Shown here piece after piece: positions 33,715 to 45,662 of a DNA stretch of 64,000 bases. The first letter of the stretch is position 1, and each line of letters starts with the position of its first letter. Location of the stretch: NCBI RefSeq assembly GCF_016808095.1, contig NC_068980.1, forward strand, positions 9,334,501 through 9,398,500. The letters are read 5' to 3'. The notes under the pieces were generated by a model. It was not told the origin of the DNA and made no database searches. It saw only the letters and a program-made list of their open reading frames with translations. The stretch is from Vigna angularis (lineage: Eukaryota; Streptophyta; Magnoliopsida; Fabales; Fabaceae). The position numbers and the translations under genes are program-made.

Positions 33715-36700
33715 TCACTGCAAAAAAAAAAATTGATGAGGTGAACTAAAGCAATCAAACAAAAATAAAATTACACATACCAAACAAGAAAGAATTACTC
33801 ACCTCTGCATCCTCACCTCCACCAAGTTTGGCAGTGCCATTCACTTTTTGCGCATCTTCTGCAATAGCGTGAGACAATTGCAGTGAACATTTGTAGAAAA
33901 GAAGCAGACAGCAAAGAGGATATTGTCATAATTTAAATCCAACATATATAACAATAGCCTTTTTCAAAAAATTATTTTGCAATGCCCTTAAGTAGTTTTG
34001 CATCCTTTAGTTAGAAATAGTCTATCATGTCAACGGCTAGGCATCCCAATCATTATTTCAATTGTGCAAAAGCATATTTAAAGATCCTGGACCCCACAAC
34101 CTTACAAATCAAAATAATGATTAAGTGTTTAGGGTAAACCATGCGTAGCTAAGAATTAATCTTTCCAACCGAGTAATCAAGCAATCATTATCCTCGTTGT
34201 ACAATAGGTAGCCTGTCATATATGCTGGAACCAAAGGTTACTACAAGTCTTCTAGTAATAATTACCTCCATCCTCAGGGATGTCAGAAGTCCACAAAGTT
34301 AGATTGTCTCTGAGAAGTTGCATGATTAAGGTGCTATCTTTGTATGACTCCTCGTTCAGGGTGTCCAGCTCAGAAATAGCTTCATCAAAAGCTTGCTTTG
34401 CAAGATGACAAGCTCTGGAAACAGTGATATACAATTACCCTCATTAAACACATAACACCAATCAACAATCATAATTCAACTTAGAAATCAAAGGCAAAAA
34501 GACACAAACCTTTCTGGGGAATTCAAGATTTCATAATAGAAGACTGAGAAATTTAAAGCTAGACCCAATCGGATGGGGTGTGTGGGTGGTAAATCAGACT
34601 CGGCTGCAGTAGTAGCAGACTGCAATAAACAAAACAGTTGTGTTACGAAGGGATGTAAGGGAAGTATTCTGAGGAGGAAAATCCTTTCGGGTACAATATC
34701 AAATAAATGTCAAAAGAAAATAATCATAAATCATATATAAAAAATTGTAAGAATGAGAACTAAATAAAAATACTGATTCAGTGCAAGAAACAGTGCAATT
34801 ACAACACTACAAACTTATTCACTTAAAAAGAAACAATAAAGTTACTATCAATAGACGTTACACAAAAAAATAATAGTGTACAAATAATCTAGACAATATA
34901 AAATGGCAATGGTAGCAACTTAACAAAAAAGGAAAATGATAAGGTGAGGAAGAGGGTAAAGCAATATAGCAGGAATCAATTACCAAGGGTTTGATCGAAA
35001 ACTTAAACGAGCATTGACAAAAATGACCCAAAATGGCTAAAACCTTAAGAACAAGATTGTTGCAAATAACAGTTATTTTCACTCAACATTGTTCAAATCA
35101 GAAGAGTTCCCACTTTTCCCCAAAACAACAACAGCAGACGCCTAAAGAAACCAAGCAACATGACATAGAAGTTTTACAACAGGTTTGAGAAATAAATAAA
35201 CTCAATACAAAACCAAAACAAACCATGAGACTATTTTGTCAACCAAAACAAAAAATGAAGAGTGAAAGAATCTTACTTAGATTAATTGCTAACAGAATAT
35301 TTTCAACAATCCCCAAAACCAAAAATGAAGAGTAAGAGAATCTTCCTTAGATCAATTGTTAACAGGATATTTTCAACAATCCCAGTAAACAACCATCCAT
35401 TGAACAGAAAATCATCATATAAACTGTGAAACAATACAATATGAGTTGCCCCTTATATGTTTCATAGACTGATCAGCAGCTTCCTTAGATCCATTGCTAA
35501 TAACATATTTTCAACAATCCCAGCAAACAACCATCCATTGAACAGAAAATCATCATATAAACTGTGAAACAATACAATATGAGTTGCCCCTTATATGTTT
35601 CATAGACTGATCAGCAGCTTCCTTAGATCCATTGCTAATAACATATTTTCAACAATCCCAGCAAACAACCATTCATAGGATAAAAACCATCATATAAACT
35701 GCAAAAACATTAAAGCAACATAAATTGCACCTCATATGCTTTCATAGACTGATCAGCAGCTTCCTTCTTCTCATTGCCGGTCTTAAATTCAGCAAGATAA
35801 CGATAGTAATCTCCTTTCCTGCAAGAAGAATATGGTAACATCCCCCAATCCACATGCAAAAAGTACCACATCACACCAAAACAAACCCTGTAGCAGAGAA
35901 TGAGTCGGAAATGCTCACATCTTATAGTAAAACACAGTGGATTCACCAGCTGCAGCCGAAGGAATAAGATGTTCATCAATCACCCTCATAACATCATTAC
36001 AGATGTTCGAAAGCTCCAATTCAACCTTCTGTCTGTACTCCTTAATTCGCTTCGCATTCAATTCATTCCCTTTTGTCTCTTCCTTCTGCTCTATGGAAGA
36101 CAGGATCCTCCATGACGCCCTCCGAGCACCAATCACATTCTTGTATCCAACAGAAAGCAAATTTCGCTCCTCAACAGTCAGTTCAACGTCTAGATTCGCA
36201 ACCTTCTTCATCGAATCCACCATCTCTGCCTCAAACAGATACCAAAACAGAACATCACAGATCAAAACGCACATCACATGAAGAACAAATTAACACACTC
36301 AAGTACGATGCTATAACTTCGACATGCAGTACCAAAAATATTGAAAAAACGCACTTTCAATTTAAAAAAACAGAAAAAAGGAAATTAAAATAAAAGTGAA
36401 AAGAATAGAAATGGAAAGCAAAATTCCAATCAAATGAACTGCTAATCGTAACAGATTCTTCACCCTCCACTTCCCCTCGCAACCAAACTCACAGTGAACA
36501 GTGATTAGTAAACCAAATTGACTACCAAAAATGAATTTTCTGACTAAAAACGATATAAACTGAAACAAGAGAGCACAAATTTACTCAAATAAATAGAAAC
36601 AAGCAAGCACATAAAAAATTATCATAAAATCGTGCGCATCGACGCGCATGCGCGAGTCAGAGTCCGAGAAACAAAGGAAGAACTTCAAACCTTCGTATCG

Positions 36701-36763
36701 TTCAGCCTGTTCCGCGAGCTTGGCGATGTAGACGAAGTTGTCACGATCCTTGGAGGAAGCCAT
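33715..36763 (-). CDS. 14-3-3 protein
   Basis: Seven coding exons: 36763-36691, 36225-35919, 35818-35731, 34619-34510, 34414-34266, 33858-33803 and a last one with only the stop codon (33717-33715). The product is 261 residues. All introns are GT..AG with correct phase. Classic 14-3-3 blocks are present: [19 protein letters not shown] at the N-terminus, [57 protein letters not shown], and [19 protein letters not shown] before a short acidic tail (GGGEDAE). The Lys, Arg and Tyr residues of the phosphopeptide groove lie in these blocks. 14-3-3 dimers bind phosphoserine or phosphothreonine sites on enzymes, pumps and transcription factors in the cytosol and nucleus. The sequence is like legume '14-3-3-like protein D' types. 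Intron 3 carries partial copies of exon 3 (see the repeat entry). Confidence 0.95.
35343..35760 (-). repeat. 138-bp tandem repeat spanning the exon 3/intron 3 border of the 14-3-3 gene
   Basis: Two near-identical 138-bp units (35343-35480 and 35481-35618) are followed by the native, more diverged unit (35619-35760). Each copy ends with a version of the last 30 bases of exon 3 (CATAGACTGATCAGCAGC on the + strand). A shorter, older repetition of the AATATTTTCAACAATCC phrase extends to about 35270. In both extra copies the splice donor GT reads GG. Confidence 0.85.
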
Positions 36764-38870
36764 GGCCGATCTCTTGGAAATTAGGGTTTGGTAACACTCT
36801 CGCTGCTTCTCACTCTATTTCTCACTCTGACCCTCTCTCTGCGATTCTTCCTGGCAGAGGTTCTGTAGAAAAGAACACCGTCCTGAAATGTCAAATGTGT
36901 CCCTTCCTTTTCTTTATTTTTCCTTTTTGGTCCTCACGGTAACTCTGGAGCACGATAAGGTGTGTGAGTGCGGAAACTAAACTGGATTTCCAGCCACTGA
37001 ATGGACTCCACGTGTCCCTCTAAACCTTCGATAACATCTTCCGACCAATCATAACACGCCGCGTTGTACGTAACTGCCAATGATGCCGTTCTTTTTGGTT
37101 TTTCATTTTACCGATATTTTATATTTATTTGATTTGATTTGTAAGTTTGTCCTTCAGTGAGAGAAGGGATGTCGACATGAAAATGGTAGTTTGTCTTCCT
37201 TGGTTGTGACTACTGTTGTCTCAATTGTCTAATGTCTTTCTTTTTCCATTAGTTTATTTAATATAATCAATTAATATAAATTCACATATCCTTATTCATA
37301 CATTGTAAAAATATACGCCTACATTTTTATTTCTAATTATCATAATAAAAAATAGTTACTAAAAAAAAGTTTTGAAACAACAAATCACTATAATCGATAA
37401 AATAATATTTATGATTAAACGTAAAATCTCGTTGATAACAATTTCATTAGAGGGTGTATACAAAGTTGAATAGTTATTGACGATCTTCTTATTTTAAATA
37501 TAATATAGATTAAGTGTTGTATGTGTTGTCCAAACTAACCAACATTCTTATTTAAAACAAAGACAAGAATTGCAACATGTACTTGATTGAAAGGGACAAA
37601 TTTCCGAATTTTGAAAGTAATTACAAAATTGTTTAATAAAATAAACAACTCGTGAAACAGTTTATTTTAATTCTTATTTTAATTCATTAGTAAATGTGTC
37701 TTAACAAAACTTCATATTTATCCACCATATCTTTTTCTAATTTGACAAAAAGATGTAAATTTATTGAAGGATGAAAATTTGCAAAGGTTGGAATTTTGAA
37801 TTTATTTACTTTGATGATTGAAGTTTGGAATGAAAAGAAAAGGAAGAAACTCAATAGGACAATGATATTCCTAGTAAGTCACCATACCAAAGCGATGGTT
37901 ACCAATCACACAAGTTATATCATTATATCATTTTAGTCACATGTAGACAAATTGTGGCGTACATTAAGAGGTATATAATTGATAGAAGGAAAATGAAACT
38001 TTGAAACAACAAAAATCATTAACAAACAATACCTGTGAACCATCATCTAACAAAGTCATGATATAATGTTAAGCAACTAAAAAAATCAACAAAAAGAAAT
38101 CAGGAAAAAAATACTTTTATGCCCTTTTTTTTTATAATTCTATTTTTATCATATTATGAATTTGAAAATATTGTTTAGGACATAAAATCAAAAATAAATT
38201 ATTTTACTCTACATCATGTTTACTCTACATGAAATCAAAACTCCTACCTCACATGATAAAATATAATGTGAAAGTTTACCTAAATTTGTCGTTTAAGAAT
38301 AATATGGAACATCATGTTAAACAAAAGGTATGTAATCATTCAATAAAGGGTCTTAGGTATTTCTACCTCGATTAGTAGGAATTTATACTTCTATCTTGGT
38401 TGGTTGGTTGAGATTTATACTTCTAATTTGGTGGGTAAGATTTGTACTTGTACTTTGTTTGGTAGGGATTTATATACGAAAATATATGTACTTCTACATC
38501 AATAAGGAGTTATATATGAAAAAATATCACTATATAATTTTGTATGTAAAATACGGTTTTGTATAAAAATAATAATGGAGTATAAAACCATGTGGTTAAG
38601 CACAATTACTTTCTTAGCAAATTTTTTTCACATAACAAAATGATATGGTAATCAAATAAGAAAAATATTAACATGAGTGTAGAAAAATATTTTATTTAGT
38701 CTTCATGTCACTTCGAAAAACCCATGCTATTTTCCAATATGAAGATGACCATTTTTTTAAAACTAAAATAGTTATCTATAATAAAAAAATATATATAGAA
38801 AATAAATATAAATTATTTTTTATCATAAATATTATTTATATCTATTTTTATAATTATAATTATATTTTTT
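36764..38870. other. 5' flank of 14-3-3 gene and AT-rich intergenic DNA
   Basis: The first about 200 bases are the probable 5' leader and promoter of the 14-3-3 gene, with CT-rich stretches. The rest is AT-rich with no gene. A phrase of the type 'GGTAGGGATTTATAC TTCTA' recurs loosely at 38350-38510. Confidence 0.45.
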
Positions 38871-39844
38871 TGTTACCAATGAGGAGCATTGGTAAATTTA
38901 AAGATAAATGATTTTGATGATGTTGCAAGAAGATAGACTATTCTAATTGTTTTAAAAGCACTTTGTAGATTATAAATATATTAGGAAATGCTTTGAACAT
39001 GTAATACTTAGAAAAATTTGTACTTCCAAAACTGTTACGCATTTGATCGATTATTAGAAGCTATAATCGATTATCCTGAGCTTTTCTGAAAAACCATATT
39101 GCTCTGGAATAATCGATTATTACTCCAGATAATCGATTATCCCTGTTGATAAACTCTGTAACTGACTCAAATAATCGATTATCACTAACAATAATCGATT
39201 ATCTGTGGCAGTTATAATTCATCTCTGCGAATTCAGAATAGTTGGCTATATAAGGTTCTTCCAAAACTCTAAGAAGATAACTCTGAGCTTTTGAGAATAC
39301 AGTGTGATCTGAGGAAGTTCCATAAGCTAGTTCATTGCACTGCCTAGTCTCGTGAAAAGGAGAAGCTCGCGCTTTGTGGGTCAAAGGTCGGAGCGATTCT
39401 CTTCGACTTGGCAACGCTATTGTTCTTCTAGTTCGTTGGTCGAAGGAAGAACTGTTCTGCACTGTTCCGATTCGTCAGTCGAAGGAAAGTGTAGATTGCT
39501 TGCTTCCAATTCGTTGGTCGAAGGAAGGTTTTATCTCTCTGTTTTTATTCACTCTTATTGTAATTGGTTGAAACTGATTTTAGTGAAATCGTTAATCACT
39601 TTTTATAGTGATTAACAACTGGACGTAGATTCTTTTGAATCGAACCAGGATAAAAATCCAGTGTGTCAATTTTTCTATTCCTTACACTCTTTACTATTTT
39701 ATGCACATCAACTGTTTGATAAATTTTCTCTAAGAAAATTGATTTTCTAAAACGGACCATCAAAACTTGATTTGTGACTGTAACACGCTTTCCGAATATT
39801 TTATTCGGCTGCGCGACTCTATAACGATACCGATTGTTCCGACA
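38871..39844 (+). repeat. 5' LTR of the Copia element
   Basis: 974 bp, TG...CA. It carries a TATA box (CTATATAAGG, about 39246-39255) and five perfect copies of the 12-bp palindrome ATAATCGATTAT (39063, 39109, 39129, 39171, 39191). Its last 300 bp match 43403-43698. Confidence 0.85.
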
Positions 39845-39846
39845 AT

Positions 39847-39858
39847 TGGTATCAGAGC
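39847..39858 (+). promoter_or_regulatory. Primer-binding site of the Copia element
   Basis: TGGTATCAGAGC, complementary to the 3' end of initiator Met tRNA, two bases after the LTR. Confidence 0.9.
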
Positions 39859-39890
39859 TTGCTTTGATATTTTTTCAAACCTTTGCGAAA

Positions 39891-41527
39891 ATGGCCGGTC
39901 ATCAAAATCAAGTATATGCTGAGGGTGCATCCATCAATAGACCACCTTTTTTTACTGGTGATAACTATGCCTTCTAGAAAGTCAAAATGGAAATTTTTAT
40001 GGGTCTGTTGACAGAGGCATCTGGAAAGCTGTGCTAAATGGTCCTTATATTCCTAAAAGAACTATTGATGGTATAGAAGTAGAAAAACCATACTTTAACT
40101 GGACTCCTGAGGAAAATAGAAGAGCCCAATTTGATATTAAGGCTCGTAATATTATTTCATCTGTTGTAGTACTTGATGAATTTTATAGAATTTCAGCGTG
40201 TAAGACAGCACAGGAGATGTGGGAGGTTCTCAGAGTCACACATGAGGGTACAGACGACGTGAAACGTGCAAGGAAGAACACACTCATCCAGGAGTATGAG
40301 ATGTTCAGAATGCAACCTGGAGAAACAATATCTAATGTCCAGAAGCGTTTCACTCACATTGTGAACCACCTGACAGGTTTGGGTAAGACTTTTTACACTG
40401 ATGAATTGAATGTGAAAATATTGAAATCATTAGACAGGTCTTGGCAACCAAAGGTGACTGCCATCTCGGAGTCTCAAAACCTCGCTCAAATGTCAATGAC
40501 GATTATCTTTGGAAAGCTTCGTGAGCATGAGCTTGAGCTAAGAAGATTAACTGCAGAAGAGGATCAAGGCAAAAGAAAGATGCTTGCCTTCAAGTCTGAA
40601 ATTTCAAAAGAAAAAAGTTCTAAGAGAATTGAGGACGATGATTCCGATGACGATGAGGAAAACATGAGTCTTATAATTAAGAAGTTTGCTAAATTCATGA
40701 AAGCAAAGGGAAAGGACAAATATCGTGGAGAAAGGAAAGATAATCAAGGATCTCCATCAAGCATTAAATGTTATGGATGTGGAGAAAGAGGACATGTGAA
40801 GACTGATTGTCCTAAGAATAAGAAAAATGAAGAAAAGAAAGAAAGAAAGCTTCCAAAGAAGAAGAAAGCTTACATAGCTTGGGAAGAGAATGCTTCTAGT
40901 TCTTCAAGCTCAAGCGACTCAGATGAAGAAGCAAATTTGTGCTTAATGGCAGACTTAGAGGATGCAGGAAGCCAAGTAAGTGATTCTAGCTTAGAGTCAA
41001 GTAATGAATTTGATTTACAAAAATCATTTCTTGATCTGTTAAATGAATTTGAAAAACTTGATGTTGCTCATAAAAAGCTAAAGAAAGAGCATAATGAATT
41101 GAAATGGAAGTATGAAAAAGTACTAGATGACGAAGTGGTTTTGAGAAACAAAGTTAGTAATCTAGAAACTAAGTTATCTGAATCTGATGTTGTTGCACAA
41201 CCTATTGAATGTCTATCGTGTAAGAGTCATATGTTTGATATTGACATTCTTGAGAATTTACTTGCAAATGAAACTAAGTCTAAGTCACATGCCAAAACAA
41301 ACTTTGAGAGAAGCAATGCTGGAAGTGGAAACACGCATCCACACAAAAAGTCTAAAGTGATAAGAACTCGTAGAGTTTGGGTAGAAAAATGGACTTTTGT
41401 GAAAAATAAAGTGTATGAGGCTTGTTGTTTTTACTGCATGAAACTTGGTCACACCTCAAACAAGTGCAACATCAAACATTTTGGTGTTCCAAATGGTAAA
41501 TATGCATGGGTTAAAATTGTAACATGA
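39891..41527 (+). pseudogene. Copia gag, broken near its start
   Basis: The original start is probably ATG 39891 (MAGHQNQ...). A TAG at 39975-39977 interrupts it, and the frame shifts near 40018-40030. From 40031 it is open for 498 codons. That part has the UBN2-type Copia gag core (TAQEMWEVLRVTHEGTDDVK, then RFTHIVNHLTGLGK) and a CCHC zinc knuckle (CYGCGERGHVKTDCPKN) at about residues 245-262. An acidic Ser-rich region and a coiled-coil-like stretch follow, then a second knuckle-like Cys/His motif (CFYCMKLGHTSNKC) near the end. Confidence 0.88.
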
Positions 41528-41599
41528 TGTATGTTTGCATAAACTAACCCCAAGGACCCATAATAAGATTGAGGACCTAAATTCTTGCTCAAATTTGTT

Positions 41600-42308
41600 T
41601 TGTAGGAACTTACTAAGTCAAAGAAGTCACTATGGTATCTTGACAGTGGTTGTTCAAGACACATGACCGGTGACAAGAAAAAGTTCATATATTTTGAGAA
41701 GAAGAAGCAAGGATTTATGACCTATGGGGATAACAACAAAGGTAGAATCATTGGAACTGGAGACATTGGAGGAGGAAACACATTGACTATAAAGGACGTA
41801 TTATGAGTTGAAGGTCTCAAACACAATCTCCTAAGCATAAGTCAATTATGGGACAAGGGTCTCAAGGTAACCTTTGAAAGTGATAGATGCACTGTATACT
41901 TTAAAAATTCTACTGAAATTGCTTTGCAAGGTGTTAGGCATAATAACATTTACTTGATTGATATTGAAAATGCATCTAGTCATAGTATAACATGTTTAGT
42001 TGCTAAAGAGGAAAATCCTTGGCTATGGCATAAAAGAGCTGCACATATTCATATGCAAAATTTAAATAAATTGATTTCAAAAGATCTTGTGATTGGTTTG
42101 CCTAATTTAAAATTTGAGAAAGACAAAATCTGCTCTGCATGTCAAAAGGGAAAGCAAACCAAATCCTCATTTTCATCTAAAAACATGATTTCAACATCAA
42201 AACCTTTAGAACTTTTGCATATGGACTTGTTTGGTCCGTCTAGAATTAAAAGTTTTGGTGGAAACTACTATGCTCTTGTGATTGTTGATGACTACACTAG
42301 ATTTACTT
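41600..42308 (+). pseudogene. Copia protease to integrase start, with stops and truncated
   Basis: The aspartic protease signature (WYLDSGCSRHMTG) is at about 41633. A TGA interrupts the frame at about 41805. The frame from 41924 has the GAG-pre-integrase zinc motif with its two His and two Cys (CSACQKGK at its end), then the first integrase block (LELLHMDLFGPS, VDDYTRFT). The frame breaks at about 42308, where a deletion removes the rest of integrase and the whole reverse transcriptase. Confidence 0.85.
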
Positions 42309-42464
42309 AGACATCATTTCTTGAGAGATCATGTTCAAAAGGGAGATTGCCAAATTGAATACATTGACACTTTACATCAACTAGCTGATATTTTTACCAA
42401 GGCAGTGCCTAAAGATAGATTCTACGAACTTAGAAGAGCGTTAGGAGTGTTAGATATATCTTAG
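42309..42464 (+). pseudogene. C-terminal remnant of Copia RNase H
   Basis: The short frame reads the typical end of a Copia polyprotein (HQLADIFTKAVPKDRFYELR) and stops at 42464. It is fused directly to integrase sequence by the internal deletion. Confidence 0.85.
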
Positions 42465-42953
42465 ACTTAAGATTTCTCAAATTTTCTCATTTTTTCGTAA
42501 CCTTCGCGCTTTTAATCGATTATTCTAAGCTCATAATCGATTTTCTTGGTTTTTGAGACAGTCTCTAATCGCAAACAATCGATTATCTAATGGCATAATC
42601 GATTATACTTTCTCAAACCCAAAACTGGGTATTCAAGAAACAATAATCGATTATCGTCATCCGTAATCGATTATCATTAAATTTCTGGAAAGTGACTTAT
42701 GAGCAGATAATCGATTATCACTTACAATAATTGATTATCACGCTCCCAGTTTTAAAAAAAATAGTCGTTGCAGCGAATCATAACGGCTGAAAATGGCTAA
42801 AAACGGTTAGTTTCTTGATTTTTCTTATAAGTAGTCCCCCATAATCGATTAAAGGTCACTTATTTGCACCCAGAACACTGTTGCACCCAAATCTGAACTC
42901 AATCTCTTCATCTTTCTTCATCCCTTCCAAGTTCCCTTTTATCCACTTCTTTC

Positions 42954-43402
42954 ATGGCTGATTCCAGAAGAACCCGTAGGAGAATCGCGGGTGCATCTTC
43001 TTCTTCCAGACCTCGTCCTGCAACCATTGATGGGTGGATCTCGGATCAAGACAAACATGCGAATTATGTTCATTTTTGGCAAGAACGACGAATCATGGCG
43101 GTAAAGTTCATACGCCTTGACTTTTATCGTTTTTATGGTTTTCAATTTCCAGATCTGTTTCGCGCTCAAGGACTTACTCATCTTGTGGAGAAAAAGGGGT
43201 GTATCTACCCTGATCTCATCCATGTCTTCTACTTCAATCTGCGTTATCGTGATGACATCATAACAACAAAAGTGAAAGGTGTCTCCATAATTCTGGATGA
43301 TGACATATGGACAAATGTCGCACAACTCACACTATGGGATGATGCTGTCAAAGTCCATCTTGGAATCCCGGACTTCAATCGTCTCATCACCTTTCAATCC
43401 TT
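42954..43402 (+). pseudogene. Extra 3' ORF of the Copia element, truncated
   Basis: It starts at 42954 (MADSRRTRRRIAGAS) after a leader of about 490 bp. It reads about 150 codons, with blocks such as FQFPDLFRAQGLTHLVEKKG and then ILDDDIWTNVAQL. This resembles the 'putative plant transposon protein' ORF that follows pol in some legume retroelements; its function is unknown. At 43403 the frame runs directly into LTR sequence, so the ORF's own end and the first two-thirds of the 3' LTR were lost in one deletion. The last 22 codons of the open frame are therefore LTR, not protein. Confidence 0.7.
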
Positions 43403-43698
43403 TCACTCTTATTGTAATTGGTTGAAATTGATTTTAGTGAAATCGTTAATCACTTTTTATAGTGATTAACAACTGGACGTAAATTCTTTTGAATCGAACC
43501 AGGATAAAAATCCAGTGTGTCAATTTTTCTATTCCTTACACTCTTTACTGTTTTATGCACATCAATTGTTTGATAAATTTTCTCTAAGAAAATTGATTTT
43601 CTAAAACGGACCATCAAAACTTGATTTGTGACTGTAACACGCTTTCCGAATATTTTATTCCGCTGCGCAACTCTATAACGGTACCGATTGTTCCGACA
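43403..43698 (+). repeat. Truncated 3' LTR of the Copia element
   Basis: Matches 39547-39844 of the 5' LTR nearly base for base, ending TTCCGACA. Confidence 0.88.
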
Positions 43699-43936
43699 TT
43701 GTTTTATCATCATAAATGTTATAGATAGTTTTTATTTACTTTGTAAATACTTTTTATTTATTTAATTTAGAAAATGGTTAAAACTAAAAAATTAGTTAAA
43801 TTTGAAGAGCAGGTCACTTGAAGGATAAAATTAGAATAAAATGTGGACACCAAAATTTTATATTAGTATTAATTTAAAAAGATTGATAAAATGTTGAAAG
43901 GGGAGCATTGGCCTCTTAAAGTTGGTGAAAGGTTTT
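43699..43936. other. Short AT-rich spacer
   Basis: No feature seen. Confidence 0.4.
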
Positions 43937-44966
43937 TGATGATGAGTTGATAATGAGTTAATTCATAACTTTATTCTTGCACAATACAATTGATAAACAG
44001 ATGTTTAAAACTATGAGATAATTGTGTTAAATGCTTAGATCATGAGTTGATAAAGGAAATTGGCTTAGACAGTTCAGATTTGCACATTTCTAGTAGTATT
44101 AATCGATTACATTAGTAATCTAATATGTTAAAGCAAGCCAGAACTCATATAAAGCAAAACAGGACAAAATTGTATGTTTTAATAGATTGCATTAGTAACC
44201 TAATAGATTAAAACAGAGAATTCAGCCTAATCGATTAAGATTTTAACCTAATCGATTAAATTGTGTAAGTCAAAGTTCACATGAAGCAAGACAGGGTAAA
44301 ATTGTCTGTCTTAATCAATTACCTTAGTAACATAATCAATTAAAACAGAGAATTGGGCCTAATCGATTAAACTGCGACAAAATGTGATTTTTTATATAAA
44401 TCTGTCTTAAATCCTAGCTCATTACGAAATTTATTTTGCAATATACTAACAATTGTTTGAGTTTGAGTACAGGCACAAAGCAAGAAGGTTTCTGGGAGCA
44501 TTCAAGTAAGATTTGTGAAGGAGATTACAAGGAACTCTCCAAGGCATCAAGAAAGTTACAAGATTTGTAATATTTACACTATTGAGTGTGCTTTGAGGTT
44601 TTATTTGTTTTGTCGTTGAGTTGTAACATTTGTTGGGAAAGTAAGATTGAGGAGAGTGTGCATGATCCTCTCTTAGTTAGTTTAATTTATGATTGAATGT
44701 TGGTGAGGATACAAATTGAGTGTGATGTTTTGTATTCTTGACTAAATTCTTTATTAATGGGTTTTCCTCAACTAAGGTTTTAAAGAAGAATTAGACGTAT
44801 GATCATTCAAAAAATTAAACCAGTATAAATCTTGATGTGTGTTTATCTTATTCTTGTTTTTCATTTTTGCTTGATTCAAATACCTTTGTTATGAGATTTC
44901 AAGATTAGAGATTTCAAAGGATTTGTGAAAGTTTTTTAAAACCCAATTCAAACCCTCTTACGGACA
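43937..44966 (+). mobile_element. Probable solo LTR
   Basis: A non-coding block begins TGATGATGAG and ends CAAACCCTCTTACGGACA, a typical end for Copia-type LTRs in legumes. It contains several TAATCGATTA-type palindromes (about 44100, 44230, 44250, 44360). No target duplication or internal region can be seen, so this is an inference from composition and ends. Confidence 0.45.
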
Positions 44967-45662
44967 AAAAAAATTAAAATTAATTATTGATATTAACAAA
45001 AAGTAATAAAATTAAGAAAGTATATAATTTTATAAGCCTAGTTTGAAAATATATCGTGATTATTTTTAATTAAAGAAACTATGTATCTACTTTACAGTAG
45101 AGAGTATGAATTACATATTTTATTAAATAAATTTTTATTTATTAAAGAATAAAATTACGATACAGAAATTAATTAAAAATTATAACTCTTCCGATAATTA
45201 TAAAGATATTAATGTTCAAGTTTAAATCCATTCCTTAACTAATTGAAATAATAAGAACCAAGAAATATGTAATAAATTTTAGACCATAATAGTTATAGCA
45301 TCTATAAAGCATAGAAAATGCAGAAAGAGAGTACCAAAAGGTAAATGAAAAAAAAAACACACAAAACGTAATAGTTAATGAATGCATCATCTTATAACAT
45401 CATCAACCTTATTTATGCACTTAACTAATTATGCTAAAACAAGTTGACTCTTCCATCATGATGCAATCCATCATCATTAACTCTAATGGGTACATCCCTT
45501 GAATTGCAGAACAAGCAAAGTCATTCAAAACATAATTAATAGTCAAAACCAGAAAGAACCCTTTTTCATAAACACTTTAGTTAATGCTTCATACATACAC
45601 TTCATAATTTAAAGGTATATAATATAATGTAGTTGATTTGTAAGAGCATGAACATGGTATGG
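44967..45662. other. Intergenic DNA and 3' region of the HIPP gene
   Basis: AT-rich. The last 150-250 bp probably form the 3' UTR of the - strand HIPP gene. Confidence 0.45.

Larger units (their letters stand above)
38871..43698 (+). mobile_element. Internally deleted Copia-type LTR retrotransposon
   Basis: The 5' LTR (38871-39844) begins TGTTACCAATG and ends TTCCGACA. A primer-binding site, TGGTATCAGAGC, follows at 39847-39858. Then come a gag frame, the aspartic protease motif, the pre-integrase zinc domain and the start of integrase. After about 42308 the sequence jumps to the last part of RNase H, so most of integrase and all of reverse transcriptase are missing. A 3' untranslated region and an extra ORF follow. 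The 3' LTR is only its last 296 bp (43403-43698). The order protease-integrase before RNase H identifies the Copia superfamily. The element is dead: nonsense codons, a frameshift and large deletions. Confidence 0.9.

Noticed and set aside
35343..35760. CRISPR-like regular repeats
   Set aside because: The units are 138 bp, contiguous, and derived from a gene border in a plant nucleus. They are ordinary tandem duplication.
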